This document shows positions 1 through 7,424 of a stretch of DNA of 64,000 nucleotides, one piece after another (the first letter of the stretch is position 1; each line of letters opens with the position of its first letter). This DNA is from Rathayibacter sp. VKM Ac-2856 (GTDB lineage Bacteria; Actinomycetota; Actinomycetes; Actinomycetales; Microbacteriaceae): contig NZ_JABMLF010000001.1 in NCBI RefSeq assembly GCF_013205055.1, positions 496,001 through 560,000 of the forward strand. The letters run 5' to 3'. The notes under the pieces were generated by a model that did no database searches, was not told the origin of the DNA, and was given only the letters and a program-made list of their open reading frames with translations. Position numbers and translations under genes: made by a program.

Positions 1-60
1 GGGCGCCGCGATGATCGTCCACGCGACGGCGATTCCGCCGAGGATGGCGAGGAGCAACAT
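1..60 (-). CDS. N-terminus of a small membrane protein (partial)
   Basis: The first 20 codons of a minus-strand gene that leaves the window on the left. The ATG is at 60, and a strong ribosome site (GGAGGT, complement of 67-72) lies 6 bases upstream. The visible residues are almost all hydrophobic (MLLLAILGGIAVAWTIIAAP), so they form a membrane segment or signal anchor. Too little is present to assign a family. Confidence 0.6.
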   Translation of the reverse strand, partial: MLLLAILGGIAVAWTIIAAP

Positions 61-338
61 GGTCGTACCTCCGTTTCTTACGTCGTTGTAATTCCGGTGC
101 AGGGTCAGCTTAGGGGCCGCTGCACGGGCGGAACGGCGGATGCGGGCAAACACGCCGGTGTTGCTCAGCGAAATCACGTGTGCTAGCGGCCGAGGAGTCG
201 CGAGCCCGCGTCCGGGGGACGAGGTGCCCCGCTTCCGAGGGACGACGGAGCGGACACTTCAGAGCAGCGCCGATCTGCGTCTCGCGCTCGTGAGAGAGGA
301 GCCGACGAGCGCCGGCGAGGACGTCGACGGCACGGAAG

Positions 339-411
339 TGCCCCCGGCAGGACTCGAACCTGCGACCGTCAGATTAGAAGGCTGCTGCTCTATCCGCTGA
401 GCTACGGGGGC
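339..411 (-). tRNA. tRNA-Arg (anticodon TCT)
   Basis: A 73-base cloverleaf on the minus strand. The acceptor pairs GCCCCCG with CGGGGGC and is followed by discriminator A at 339. The D arm is GCTC/GAGC, the T arm contains GGTTCGAGTCC, and the anticodon loop reads CTTCTAA with TCT as anticodon, which decodes AGA. One pair at the bottom of the anticodon stem is a C-T mismatch. CCA is not encoded: the flanking bases read CTT. Confidence 0.93.
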
Positions 412-477
412 GTCCCGCCAGGGTACTACGGGGCCTCGGGCGGGCGGCGTCGCCACGGCGCCGGTGGCCGGAGGGCG

Positions 478-699
478 TCAGGCGCCCTGCACGAGCCCCA
501 GCACGCCGACGACCAGGGACACCGCGGCGAGCACCAGCGAGATCCCGATCAGGATCGTGTGGACGCGGAGGAAGGTCGTCGCGCGGCCCGAGGCGTCGCG
601 GGCCCGCGGGTCCTTCCGCACCCGGCGGAGGAACGGCGGCCAGACGACGGCGTTCCAGACGGCGTTGGCGATCAGCAGCACGCAGACGAGGATCATCAC
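478..699 (-). CDS. SCO4848-like small two-TM membrane protein
   Basis: About 73 residues with two hydrophobic segments: MILVCVLLIANAVWNAVVW near the N-terminus and a second one (roughly residues 45-70) ending VVGVLGLVQGA. A short basic loop (FLRRVRKDPRARD) separates them. This is the layout of the actinobacterial SCO4848 family, often found divergent from orn as here; its function is unknown. I chose GTG 699 because a TAGACT -10 box (complement of 708-713) lies 8 bases upstream, which fits a leaderless transcript. ATG 696 is the next codon. A longer frame starting at 771 would overlap the orn start and adds residues without family support. Confidence 0.7.
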   Translation of the reverse strand: MMILVCVLLIANAVWNAVVWPPFLRRVRKDPRARDASGRATTFLRVHTILIGISLVLAAVSLVVGVLGLVQGA

Positions 700-756
700 G
701 GGGATCGAGTCTAGGAGGCGCTCCCCCGCCGCCGCGGCCGTGTCGGTGGCCGCGGC

Positions 757-762
757 TAGACT
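757..762 (+). promoter_or_regulatory. -10 element of orn (leaderless)
   Basis: TAGACT ends 7 bases before the orn ATG at 770, and no purine-rich ribosome site is present between them. The spacing puts the transcription start at or next to the start codon. No good -35 is visible. Confidence 0.6.
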
Positions 763-769
763 TCGGCGC

Positions 770-1390
770 ATGAGTAGCGCGCCCGACCGTCTTGTCTGGA
801 TCGACTGCGAGATGACGGGACTCGACCTCGCCGTCGACGAACTCGTCGAGATCGCCGTGATCGTCACCGACTTCGATCTCGAGCCCCTCGACGAGGGACT
901 GTCGATCGTCATCCGCCCCGACGCCACGGCGCTGGAGAACATGGGCGACTTCGTCCGGACGATGCACGAGACCTCGGGCCTGCTCGAGGAGATCCCGAAC
1001 GGCGTCAGCGTCGCCGAGGCCGAGTACGAGGTCCTCGAGTACGTGCTCAAGCACGTGCCCGCCGAGCAGCAGGCGCCGCTCGCCGGCAACTCGATCGGCA
1101 CCGACCGCGCCTTCCTGGTCAAGTACATGCCGCGGCTGGACTCGCACCTGCACTACCGCAACGTCGACGTGTCGACGGTGAAGGAGCTGGCCCGCCGCTG
1201 GTTCCCGCGCATCTACTTCAACGCTCCCGCCAAGCACGGCGGGCACCGCGCCCTCGCGGACATCCTCGAGAGCATCCGCGAGCTGCGCTACTACCGACGG
1301 GCCGTCTTCGTCAGCGAGCCCGGCCCCACCACGGCCGAGGTGCAGGCCGTCTCAGCCGCCGTCGTGGACGAGTTCGCCTCGCGGATGTAG
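770..1390 (+). CDS. orn: Oligoribonuclease
   Basis: A 206-residue 3'-to-5' exoribonuclease of the DEDDh superfamily that degrades 2-5 nt RNA fragments and pGpG-type dinucleotides in the cytoplasm. Exonuclease motif I is WIDCEMTGLD at residues 9-18, with the first acidic pair D11/E13. Motif II is GNSIGTDRAFL (around residue 106) and motif III is KHGGHRALADILESI, containing the catalytic histidine and aspartate. Length matches the family (about 180-210). The start is fixed by the TAGACT -10 seven bases upstream. The gene is divergent from the SCO4848-like gene and is followed by tRNA-His. Confidence 0.96.
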   Translation: MSSAPDRLVWIDCEMTGLDLAVDELVEIAVIVTDFDLEPLDEGLSIVIRPDATALENMGDFVRTMHETSGLLEEIPNGVSVAEAEYEVLEYVLKHVPAEQQAPLAGNSIGTDRAFLVKYMPRLDSHLHYRNVDVSTVKELARRWFPRIYFNAPAKHGGHRALADILESIRELRYYRRAVFVSEPGPTTAEVQAVSAAVVDEFASRM

Positions 1391-1439
1391 TACTCTCGTA
1401 CAGTTGCTTCGCGGGTTCGCCCCGCGGAACACCGTCCTG

Positions 1440-1515
1440 GTGGGTATAGCTCAGTTGGCAGAGCGCCTGGTTGTGGTCTAGGAGGTCGCGGGTTCGAGCC
1501 CCGTTACTCACCCCA
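1440..1515 (+). tRNA. tRNA-His (anticodon GTG) with encoded CCA
   Basis: The acceptor pairs GTGGGTA (1440-1446) with TACTCAC (1505-1511). G at 1439 is the extra G(-1) typical of tRNA-His, opposite discriminator C at 1512. The anticodon loop has GTG and the T arm is GGTTCGAGCCC. Unlike the tRNA-Arg at 339, the 3' CCA is encoded (1513-1515). A long hairpin terminator follows immediately. Confidence 0.95.
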
Positions 1516-1519
1516 GTTC

Positions 1520-1552
1520 GGAAGGCCCGGAGTCGTCGACTCCGGGCCTTCC
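1520..1552 (+). terminator. Hairpin terminator after tRNA-His
   Basis: A perfect 15-bp stem (GGAAGGCCCGGAGTC with GACTCCGGGCCTTCC) around a 3-nt loop starts 5 bases after the tRNA CCA. The weakly T-rich GTCTTCCT follows. Confidence 0.85.
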
Positions 1553-1610
1553 GTCTTCCTGCCGCTGCGCCCGACCGACGACGAGACCGACCGACGACGA
1601 GAGGCCGCCG

Positions 1611-1961
1611 ATGCTCACCCTCGACGAGTCCGAGTTCGAGACGCTGGTCGTCGCCGAGCTCGACGAGCTCCCCGACGACATGGTCGACGGGCTCGAGAAC
1701 GTCGTCTTCGTGGTCGAGGGCCGCCCCGAGGACGGCTCGCTCGATCTGCTCGGGCTCTACGACGGCGTGGCACTGACCGAGCGCGAGCGCTACGGGTTCG
1801 GCGAGATGCCGGACCGGATCATCCTGTACCGCGAGCCGCACCTCGCGGCGTGCGAGACGCTCGACGAGCTGCGCGACGAGATCCACGTCACCCTCGTCCA
1901 CGAGATCGCCCACTACTACGGCATCGACGACGAGCGGCTGCACGAGCTCGGCTGGGCCTGA
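1611..1961 (+). CDS. Zincin-like metallopeptidase family protein
   Basis: 116 residues. The C-terminal motif HEIAHYYGIDDERLHELGW is the HExxH zinc site, with a downstream acidic/His segment, characteristic of the small minimal-zincin family (Pfam Zincin_1) common in actinobacteria. The N-terminal two thirds are acidic with the conserved pattern EFE..V..ELDELPD. No signal peptide, so it is cytosolic. A GAGAGG ribosome site precedes ATG 1611. It converges on the kinase gene with a 9-bp gap. The physiological substrate of the family is not known. Confidence 0.85.
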   Translation: MLTLDESEFETLVVAELDELPDDMVDGLENVVFVVEGRPEDGSLDLLGLYDGVALTERERYGFGEMPDRIILYREPHLAACETLDELRDEIHVTLVHEIAHYYGIDDERLHELGWA

Positions 1962-1970
1962 GCACGGGCG

Positions 1971-2567
1971 TCAGTCCCGCGGTGCGCCCTCCGGGTCGCT
2001 GGAGTCGAGGATCAGGTCGGCGCCCTCCCGCGGCCGCTCCCGGGCGCAGTAGCGCCGGAACTGCTCGTCCCAGGAGTCCCAGTGCGGCTCGAAGAGCGCG
2101 CCGTCGCGGGTGAGTGCGCGGCGCTTGCGCTGTGCGTCGTCCGCCTCGATCCAGATCGTGAGATCGGCGAGGCGCCGGCTCCGCTCCCCCGCCGCGCCGC
2201 AGCCCTCCACCAGGAGCAGCGGGGCTCGGACCGCGCGCGGCCCGGCGGTCGTCCCGCTCGCCCAGTTCCAGGCCTGCCACTGCGCGCCGAGCCCGAGGGC
2301 GTGCGGACGGACGATCCGCTCCGTCGCGATGACGACGGAGCGCTCCAGGCCGCTCCAGCCCGGGTAGACGTCGTCCATCCGCACCAGCGCCGCCTCGGGG
2401 GCCCCGGCCGTGCGCCGGAGCTCCGCGAGGAGAGCCAGAGCGAAGGTCGACTTCCCCGAGCCGCTCGGGCCGTCGAGCAGTACCGTGCGCGCCCGACGGC
2501 CGAGCAGGCGGCGCGCGAGCGTCCGGACGGTCGCCGCGGTCAGCGGCTGCGGCCGCGACTCAGCCAT
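1971..2567 (-). CDS. Uridine-kinase-like P-loop ATPase/kinase
   Basis: 198 residues with a Walker A loop LLDGPSGSGKSTFALAL near residue 30, a substrate-side aspartate pair in RMDDVYPGW and a lid-like segment QRKRRALTRDG. This is the pattern of the uridine kinase/phosphoribulokinase superfamily. ATG 2567 overlaps the end of ykoC by 8 bases (ATGGCTGA), so it is translationally coupled to the riboswitch-controlled thiamine transporter operon. That context makes a salvage kinase for a thiamine-related substrate conceivable, but this is inference; the sequence alone supports only a nucleoside-kinase-like fold. Confidence 0.75.
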   Translation of the reverse strand: MAESRPQPLTAATVRTLARRLLGRRARTVLLDGPSGSGKSTFALALLAELRRTAGAPEAALVRMDDVYPGWSGLERSVVIATERIVRPHALGLGAQWQAWNWASGTTAGPRAVRAPLLLVEGCGAAGERSRRLADLTIWIEADDAQRKRRALTRDGALFEPHWDSWDEQFRRYCARERPREGADLILDSSDPEGAPRD

Positions 2568-3357
2568 GCAGCACGAAGCTCCAGGCCCCTGTGGCGACGG
2601 AGACGGCGACCGCGACGGCCGCGATCCCGACTCCACCCAGCATCAGCAGTACGTCGAAGCCGCCCAGGCGGGACTCGCGAGCCCAGCTGCGCGGCGTGTC
2701 CGCGCCGAAGCCCTTCGCCTCCATCGCGGTGGCCAGGCGGCTGCCGCGCCGGATCGCCAGCACGAGCAGGGAGAAGCTGCGGGCGCCGAGGCTCCGCAGG
2801 GCGGCGACCGGTCCGCGGCCGTCGGCCACGCCGCGGGCGCGCCGGGCCATCGCGAGGGTGCGCCAGTCCTCGGTGAGCAGGCCGACGAGGCGCATGCCGG
2901 CGAGTCCGCCGAGGACGAACCGCGCCGGGAGTCGCAGGATCTGCGCGAGGCCGTCCGCGAGGTCGGTCGGGTCGGTCGTCGCGATCAGCACCACGCTCGG
3001 CAGGCCGATCGCGAGCACGCGCAGGGCGATCGCGGCGCCGAGCGCGGCGGATCCCTCCGTCACCGAGACGAAGAGGAACTGCCCGAGCACCGCGCCGCTG
3101 TCGCGCCCGTAGAGCACGGTCGTGACGCCGGCGAGCGGCGCCGCGATCCAGATCGGGGCGGTGCGCCGCACCAGATCGCCCAGCCGCAGACCGGCGAACG
3201 GCAGCACGAGCAGCTCGAGGACGAGCGCGGTCGCGGCCGAGACGACGTCGACCGTCAGCACGAGGACGACGGCGATGACGAGGCTCGCCACGAGCTTCGC
3301 GACCGGGTTGGCGCGCGCGATGCGCCCGCGGGCGGGAACGGCGTCGAGCAGCGTCAT
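2560..3357 (-). CDS. ykoC: ECF transporter T component (YkoC-like)
   Basis: 265-residue integral membrane protein, the energy-coupling (EcfT/CbiQ-type) subunit. It begins MTLLDAVPARGRIARANPVAKL, has about five hydrophobic stretches, and carries the cytoplasmic coupling segments AMRRARGVADG (the A-R-x-R-G-type ATPase-binding motif) and MEAKGFGADTPRSW, which matches the second EAKGF-type motif. ATG 3357 overlaps the ykoD stop (ATGA), and its own end overlaps the kinase start. With ykoD and ykoE it forms a complete ECF importer. Confidence 0.88.
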   Translation of the reverse strand: MTLLDAVPARGRIARANPVAKLVASLVIAVVLVLTVDVVSAATALVLELLVLPFAGLRLGDLVRRTAPIWIAAPLAGVTTVLYGRDSGAVLGQFLFVSVTEGSAALGAAIALRVLAIGLPSVVLIATTDPTDLADGLAQILRLPARFVLGGLAGMRLVGLLTEDWRTLAMARRARGVADGRGPVAALRSLGARSFSLLVLAIRRGSRLATAMEAKGFGADTPRSWARESRLGGFDVLLMLGGVGIAAVAVAVSVATGAWSFVLHG

Positions 3358-4808
3358 CCGGTCACCACCGTGGGCTCGCCCAGGCGCACGACGGCGTCGG
3401 CGAGGGCCGACACCAGGTGCTCGTCGTGGGTGACTGCCAGGACGGCGCGGCCCTCGTCCCGCAGCTCGGCCAGGAGATCGACGACCACGTCCCAGGTCCG
3501 CCGGTCCTGGCCGAACGTCGGCTCGTCGAGCACGACGACGGCCGGACGCCGCACCAGGGCCGAGGCGACGGCGAGCCGCCGCTTCTCGCCGCCGGAGAGG
3601 GTGAAGGGATTCGCCTCGGCGAGGTGCGCCAGACCGAGCCGCTCGAGCAGCTCGTCCGCCCGGCGGCGCTCCAGCTCGTCGCGGACGCCGAGGTGCAGCT
3701 CCTGGCGCACGCGCGCGGTGAGGAACTGGTGCTCGGGCTCCTGGAAGACCATCGCGACCCGGTCGGCGAGCTGCCGGGAGCTCCACCGGTGCGGGTGCGG
3801 CGACGCGCCGTCGCGCACTGAGGGAGAGGCGACGACCTCGCCGCCGGCCGGCGGCAGCAGTCCCGCGAGGGTCAGGGCGAGCGTGGACTTGCCGGCGCCG
3901 TTCGGACCGAGGACGGCGGTGACCCGGCCCGCCTCGATCGCGAGGTCGAGACCGCGGGCGATCAGCGGCGGCGTGCGGCGGCCGAAGACCGGGCGGGCGA
4001 GGTCCAGGGCCTCGGCCGTGAGCGCGGGGGACGACGGGCCGGCCGCCTCGGAGCGCCGACCGGGGTGCCCGCCGGGGAGCCAGACACCGGCGGCGACGAG
4101 GACCTCGCGCGCGCGCTCGAGGACGGGCCGCGGCTCGCCGTCGGCCACGACCGTCCCGTCGGAGCCGAGCACGACGATCCGGTCGACGAGGTCGATCCAG
4201 ACGTCGACGCGGTGCTCGACCACGATCAGGGTGGCGCCGGTGCGGGCCGTGGTCCGCTCGACCGCCGAGCGCACCTCCTCGACACCGCGGGGGTCGAGAT
4301 TGGCGGTCGGCTCGTCGAGCAGCAGGAGCCGCGGTTGCATCGCGAGGACACCCGCGAGGGCGAGCCGCTGCTTCTGCCCGCCGGACAGCGCGGACGTCGA
4401 CCGGTCGAGTGCGAGATCGAGCCCGACGTCGTCGAGGGCGCGCCTCACACGCGCCGGGATCTCCGCCCGCGGGACGCCGAGGTTCTCGCAGGCGAAGCCG
4501 ACGTCGTCGCCGACGCGGGCCAGGACGGCCTGCGTGTCCGGGTCCTGGAGCACGAGACCGGCGACACCGCGGCGCTCGCGGGGGCCCGCGCCGTCGATGC
4601 TCAGCTCGCCGTCGTCGGCGCCGTCCTCCTCACCGCCGAGGACGCCGGCCAGCGCGTGCAGCAGCGTGCTCTTGCCCGCGCCGGAGGGCCCGAGCAGCAG
4701 GACGCGCTCGCCCGGCTGCACGTCGAGGTCGAGACCTCGGACGGCCGCACTCGACCGGCCCGCGTGCTGCCAGCTCCAGCCACGGGCCCGGATCGAGGCG
4801 CCGGTCAT
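3354..4808 (-). CDS. ykoD: ECF transporter duplicated ATPase (YkoD-like)
   Basis: 484 residues holding two ABC ATPase domains in one chain. Domain 1 has Walker A LLGPSGAGKSTLL, signature LSGGQKQRLALAGVL and Walker B RLLLLDEPTANLD. Domain 2 has Walker A LGPNGAGKSTLALTL, signature LSGGEKRRLAVASAL and Walker B VVVLDEPTFGQD, followed by the switch histidine AVTHDEHLV. It powers uptake of the S-component substrate at the membrane. ATG 4808 overlaps the ykoE stop by 4 bases. The N-terminal coding start was chosen at MTGASIRARGWSW, where ABC homology begins. Confidence 0.93.
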   Translation of the reverse strand: MTGASIRARGWSWQHAGRSSAAVRGLDLDVQPGERVLLLGPSGAGKSTLLHALAGVLGGEEDGADDGELSIDGAGPRERRGVAGLVLQDPDTQAVLARVGDDVGFACENLGVPRAEIPARVRRALDDVGLDLALDRSTSALSGGQKQRLALAGVLAMQPRLLLLDEPTANLDPRGVEEVRSAVERTTARTGATLIVVEHRVDVWIDLVDRIVVLGSDGTVVADGEPRPVLERAREVLVAAGVWLPGGHPGRRSEAAGPSSPALTAEALDLARPVFGRRTPPLIARGLDLAIEAGRVTAVLGPNGAGKSTLALTLAGLLPPAGGEVVASPSVRDGASPHPHRWSSRQLADRVAMVFQEPEHQFLTARVRQELHLGVRDELERRRADELLERLGLAHLAEANPFTLSGGEKRRLAVASALVRRPAVVVLDEPTFGQDRRTWDVVVDLLAELRDEGRAVLAVTHDEHLVSALADAVVRLGEPTVVTG

Positions 4809-5500
4809 CGAGCGCCCGCACCCGCCCCCTCGACCACACGGCCCTCCCGGCCGGACACGAAGCGGTCCAGTGCTCCGGAGGCGGCGAGGCCGCGCACGGC
4901 GAACCAGGGCAGGAGGCCGGCCAGGACGGCGCCGGAGACGAGGGACGACACGACGTAGACGGTCCGGAAGAGATCGTCGACGGCGGGGTAGTAGATCAGC
5001 AGATCGTTGACCGCGAGGGCGAGACCGGCGCCGGCGCCGGCGAGCATCGCGACCAGCGGGCGGCCGCTGCGGTAGAGGAAGAGGGCGAGGACGATCTCGG
5101 CGCCGAGGCCCTGGACGAGACCGGAGAGCAGGACGAGGAAGCCCCACTGCGTGCCGATCAGCGCGGAGACGACCGCCGCGAGCAGCTCGGTGTAGAGCGC
5201 CGCGCCGGGCTTGCGGATGATGAGCCCGCCGAGCACGCCGGCGAAGAGCCAGCCGCCGCCGAGGATGCCGCCGAGTCCGGGGAGGAAGTCGAACGCGACG
5301 CCGATGACGTTGGTCGCGAGGCCCCAGGCCCAGAAGACGATGCCCGCGGCGACGGCGACGACGCTCGCCACCACGATGTCGACGACGCGCCAGCGGAGGT
5401 CGCGGGGGCGGCCGGCGGAGGAGCCGCGGCCCGCGGAGGAGGAGGTGTTCTGCGCTGCTGTGTTCTGCGCTGCGTTGTTCTGCGCTGCTTTGTTCTGCAC
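4805..5500 (-). CDS. ykoE: ECF transporter S component for thiamine/HMP (YkoE family)
   Basis: 231-residue membrane protein. The conserved YkoE core starts at RWRVVDIVVASVVAVAAG and has about five to six TM segments, including GIVFWAWGLATNVIG and TLLWFAV-type helices near the C-terminus. Substrate specificity for thiamine or hydroxymethylpyrimidine is supported by the TPP riboswitch just upstream. I place the start at GTG 5500 because AAAGGG sits 7 bases upstream and lies in a sequestering hairpin. The N-terminus is odd: a Gln-Asn-Ala repeat (AAQNxAAQNT) encoded by 15-bp DNA repeats, likely a cytosolic disordered tail. Confidence 0.88.
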   Translation of the reverse strand: MQNKAAQNNAAQNTAAQNTSSSAGRGSSAGRPRDLRWRVVDIVVASVVAVAAGIVFWAWGLATNVIGVAFDFLPGLGGILGGGWLFAGVLGGLIIRKPGAALYTELLAAVVSALIGTQWGFLVLLSGLVQGLGAEIVLALFLYRSGRPLVAMLAGAGAGLALAVNDLLIYYPAVDDLFRTVYVVSSLVSGAVLAGLLPWFAVRGLAASGALDRFVSGREGRVVEGAGAGAR

Positions 5501-5502
5501 TG
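5445..5502. repeat. 15-bp tandem repeat in the ykoE 5' end
   Basis: About 3.8 copies of a 15-bp unit (GTGTTCTGCGCTGCT on the plus strand) with 1-3 mismatches. It is in frame and gives a repeated five-residue AAQNT-type motif right after the start codon of ykoE. Confidence 0.85.
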
Positions 5503-5503
5503 A

Positions 5504-5536
5504 CGTGCCCTTTCGTGGAAGCGAAACGAGGGCACG
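5504..5536 (-). promoter_or_regulatory. RBS-sequestering hairpin of the thiamine riboswitch
   Basis: On the minus strand CGTGCCCT (5536-5529) can pair with AGGGCACG (5511-5504). The right arm contains the AAAGGG ribosome site of ykoE. It lies between the TPP aptamer and the start codon, the right place for an expression platform acting on translation. Confidence 0.65.
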
Positions 5537-5559
5537 GGTATGGAAGAGGAGATCGAAAC

Positions 5560-5643
5560 GTTCCTTCGCTGGCATGACCCAGATCAGGTTCGACGGTCGA
5601 AGGCTGCTGCCTTCCTCTCAGCCCGGTGCACCGGACTCCCGTG
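5560..5643 (-). promoter_or_regulatory. TPP riboswitch (THI box)
   Basis: The minus strand reads, in order, ACGGGAGTCC, the invariant CTGAGA, a variable stem GGCAGCAGCC, then ACCTGATCTGGGTCATGCC followed by AGCGAAGGAACG. These are the conserved elements of the thiamine pyrophosphate aptamer. It controls ykoE-ykoD-ykoC and the coupled kinase; high TPP should lower expression. Confidence 0.95.
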
Positions 5644-5665
5644 TTCGTCAGCAATCATAGACAGC

Positions 5666-6046
5666 ATGTCGTGGTCGGTGGTGCTCGTCCTCGCCGCGGT
5701 CCTCGTGGTGCTGCTCCAGGTGATGCTCTGGCGTCGCCGCTTCCGGATCCGCCGCGAGCTGCTCAGCTACGGGACGCGCGTCCCCGGACGGGTGATCGCG
5801 CAGGACCCGACCCTCGGGGACGCCGCGGCGGCCCGCGACCTCGGGCGCCTGCTCGTCTCCTACCGTCTCGCGGACGGCGAGGAGCGGCGCGCGGTGAAGA
5901 CCCCGCAGCGCCGCGGCGACGCGTGGATGGCGGGCGAGCCGGTCGCGGTGATCTACGACCCGCGCCGCCCGAACGACTCGGAGCGGCTGATCGTCGGCTT
6001 CGGCCGGACGAAGAAGACCTGGTTCACGGCGCGGCCCCAGCGCTGA
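5666..6046 (+). CDS. DUF3592-like membrane-anchored protein
   Basis: 126 residues. A single N-terminal TM segment (WSVVLVLAAVLVVLLQVMLW) is followed by a basic stretch RRRFRIRRE and a soluble beta-rich domain with GTRVPGRVIAQD and GEPVAVIYDPRRPNDSERL. The last motif (V.V.YDP..P..S) is typical of DUF3592-type proteins of unknown function. The ATG is only 15-20 bases beyond the divergent riboswitch region. Confidence 0.75.
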   Translation: MSWSVVLVLAAVLVVLLQVMLWRRRFRIRRELLSYGTRVPGRVIAQDPTLGDAAAARDLGRLLVSYRLADGEERRAVKTPQRRGDAWMAGEPVAVIYDPRRPNDSERLIVGFGRTKKTWFTARPQR

Positions 6047-6069
6047 GACCGCGCCGGGGCGGCCGCCGC

Positions 6070-6399
6070 CTACTTCTTGAGAGCGCGGATGATCCGCGCG
6101 AGCGCCTTGCCGGACACCCACACGAGCGGGATGCCGACGGCGAGGACCGAGACGATGTTGGGCTGGAAGCGCAGACCGAGGTCGTCCTTGATGTAGGCGC
6201 CGATCGGGATGACGGCTCCGCCGCCGCCGCCTCCGCCGCCCTCCTGGCCGTCCTCCGAGCCGCTGCCGCCGCCGAAGCCGAACCAGCGCAGCGAGACGGG
6301 CACGAGCGACACGCCGTCGACCTCGACCGGCTCCCCGTAGCTCGTCGCGGCACCCGCGGAGGTCACTTTGTCGGCCAGGGAGACAGCGATGTTGGGCAT
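6070..6399 (-). CDS. GerW/YtfJ-family protein
   Basis: 109 residues. The segment VDGVSLVPVSLRWFGFGGGSG, a glycine run and then GGAVIPIGAYI matches the Spore_YtfJ (GerW) domain. In sporulating Firmicutes this domain is spore-associated, but it is widespread in non-sporulating actinobacteria with unknown role. The C-terminus has one hydrophobic segment (IVSVLAVGIPLVWVSG) and a basic tail RIIRALKK. Starts at ATG 6399 and is divergent from the next gene. Confidence 0.75.
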   Translation of the reverse strand: MPNIAVSLADKVTSAGAATSYGEPVEVDGVSLVPVSLRWFGFGGGSGSEDGQEGGGGGGGGAVIPIGAYIKDDLGLRFQPNIVSVLAVGIPLVWVSGKALARIIRALKK

Positions 6400-6500
6400 G
6401 GCCCGACGCTACTCCGCACCTCGAACGGGCGACAAGCGGCGCACCGGCGCGCACAGGACTCCCCCACCTCCTCCCCGAGGTCTGCTGCGATGATCGTCGG

Positions 6501-7424
6501 ATGCCGTCCCGTCCGCGCCGCCGTCGACCGGTCCGCGCCGCGGTCGTCGCGACCGCGAGCCTGCTGCTGGCGGCGTTCCTCGCCTTCCACCGGGCGCTCG
6601 GCGACGCCGGGGGCTGGCTGTCGGTCGTCGAGACCGCGATCCCCTGGTCGGGTCTCGCCGTCCTCCTCCTCATGGCGGGCGCGGTCGCCCTCCGCTCGCG
6701 CGGCGCAGGGGCGGCGGTCACCGTGCTCGCCACGGTCTACGGCGTGCTCGTGCTCCCCGTGGCGCTGCCCGCTCCGGCCGTCCGCTCAGGCTCCTTCACC
6801 GTCGTCAGCCAGAACCTCGGCACCGGCGACGACGCCGGCGCCCTCGCCGCCGAGCTGGCGAGCCGGGAGCCGGACGTCCTCGCCTTCCAGGAGCTCGACG
6901 GCGACGCCCGGGAGGCCGTCGACGCCGAGCTCTCGGACGAGTACCCGCACTCGTACGTGGTCGGCACCGTCGGCCTCTGGAGCCGGACCGAGCTCTCGAA
7001 CGGCGAGCCGCTGGACCTCGGCCTCGACTGGAACCGCGCCCTCGCGGTCGACGTCGGCACGCCGCTCGGGACGACGCGGCTCTTCGTCGTGCACCTCGCG
7101 TCGTTCCGCCTCGGCGACCACGCCGAGCGCGACACGATGCTCGGCGGACTCGCCTCGACCCTCGCCGAGGACGACTCCGACCGCCGGCTCGTCGTCGGCG
7201 ACTTCAACACCGCGACCGACGATCATCTGCTGGCGCCGGTGCTGGAGCAGGCCCGGCTCGTCCGGACCTCGGGCGTCGGCTTCCCTGCGACCTGGCCGGC
7301 ACTGCTCCCGCTCGTCTCGCTCGACCACGCGCTGGCCGACGGCGTGCCCGCCGCGACTCTGGAGGTCCTGCCGCGGAACGGCTCGGACCACCGGCCGATC
7401 AGTCTGACGATCGGCTCCGCGTAG
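6501..7424 (+). CDS. Membrane-anchored endonuclease/exonuclease/phosphatase family protein
   Basis: 307 residues. Three hydrophobic segments fill residues 10-95. The C-terminal EEP domain carries VVSQNLGTGDD (metal Asn), DVLAFQELDGDAREA (metal Glu), VVGDFNTATDDHLL (Asp/Asn) and the terminal GSDHRPI catalytic histidine motif. The fold hydrolyses phosphodiesters or phosphomonoesters; the real substrate (nucleic acid, lipid or sugar phosphate) cannot be told from sequence. The topology puts the catalytic domain outside the membrane. Its 3' end overlaps dinB convergently by 26 bases. Confidence 0.88.
   Translation: MPSRPRRRRPVRAAVVATASLLLAAFLAFHRALGDAGGWLSVVETAIPWSGLAVLLLMAGAVALRSRGAGAAVTVLATVYGVLVLPVALPAPAVRSGSFTVVSQNLGTGDDAGALAAELASREPDVLAFQELDGDAREAVDAELSDEYPHSYVVGTVGLWSRTELSNGEPLDLGLDWNRALAVDVGTPLGTTRLFVVHLASFRLGDHAERDTMLGGLASTLAEDDSDRRLVVGDFNTATDDHLLAPVLEQARLVRTSGVGFPATWPALLPLVSLDHALADGVPAATLEVLPRNGSDHRPISLTIGSA

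Noticed and set aside
478-1128. 216-residue frame on the minus strand through orn
   Set aside because: The family-like part is only the last 72-73 residues; the rest is antisense to orn.
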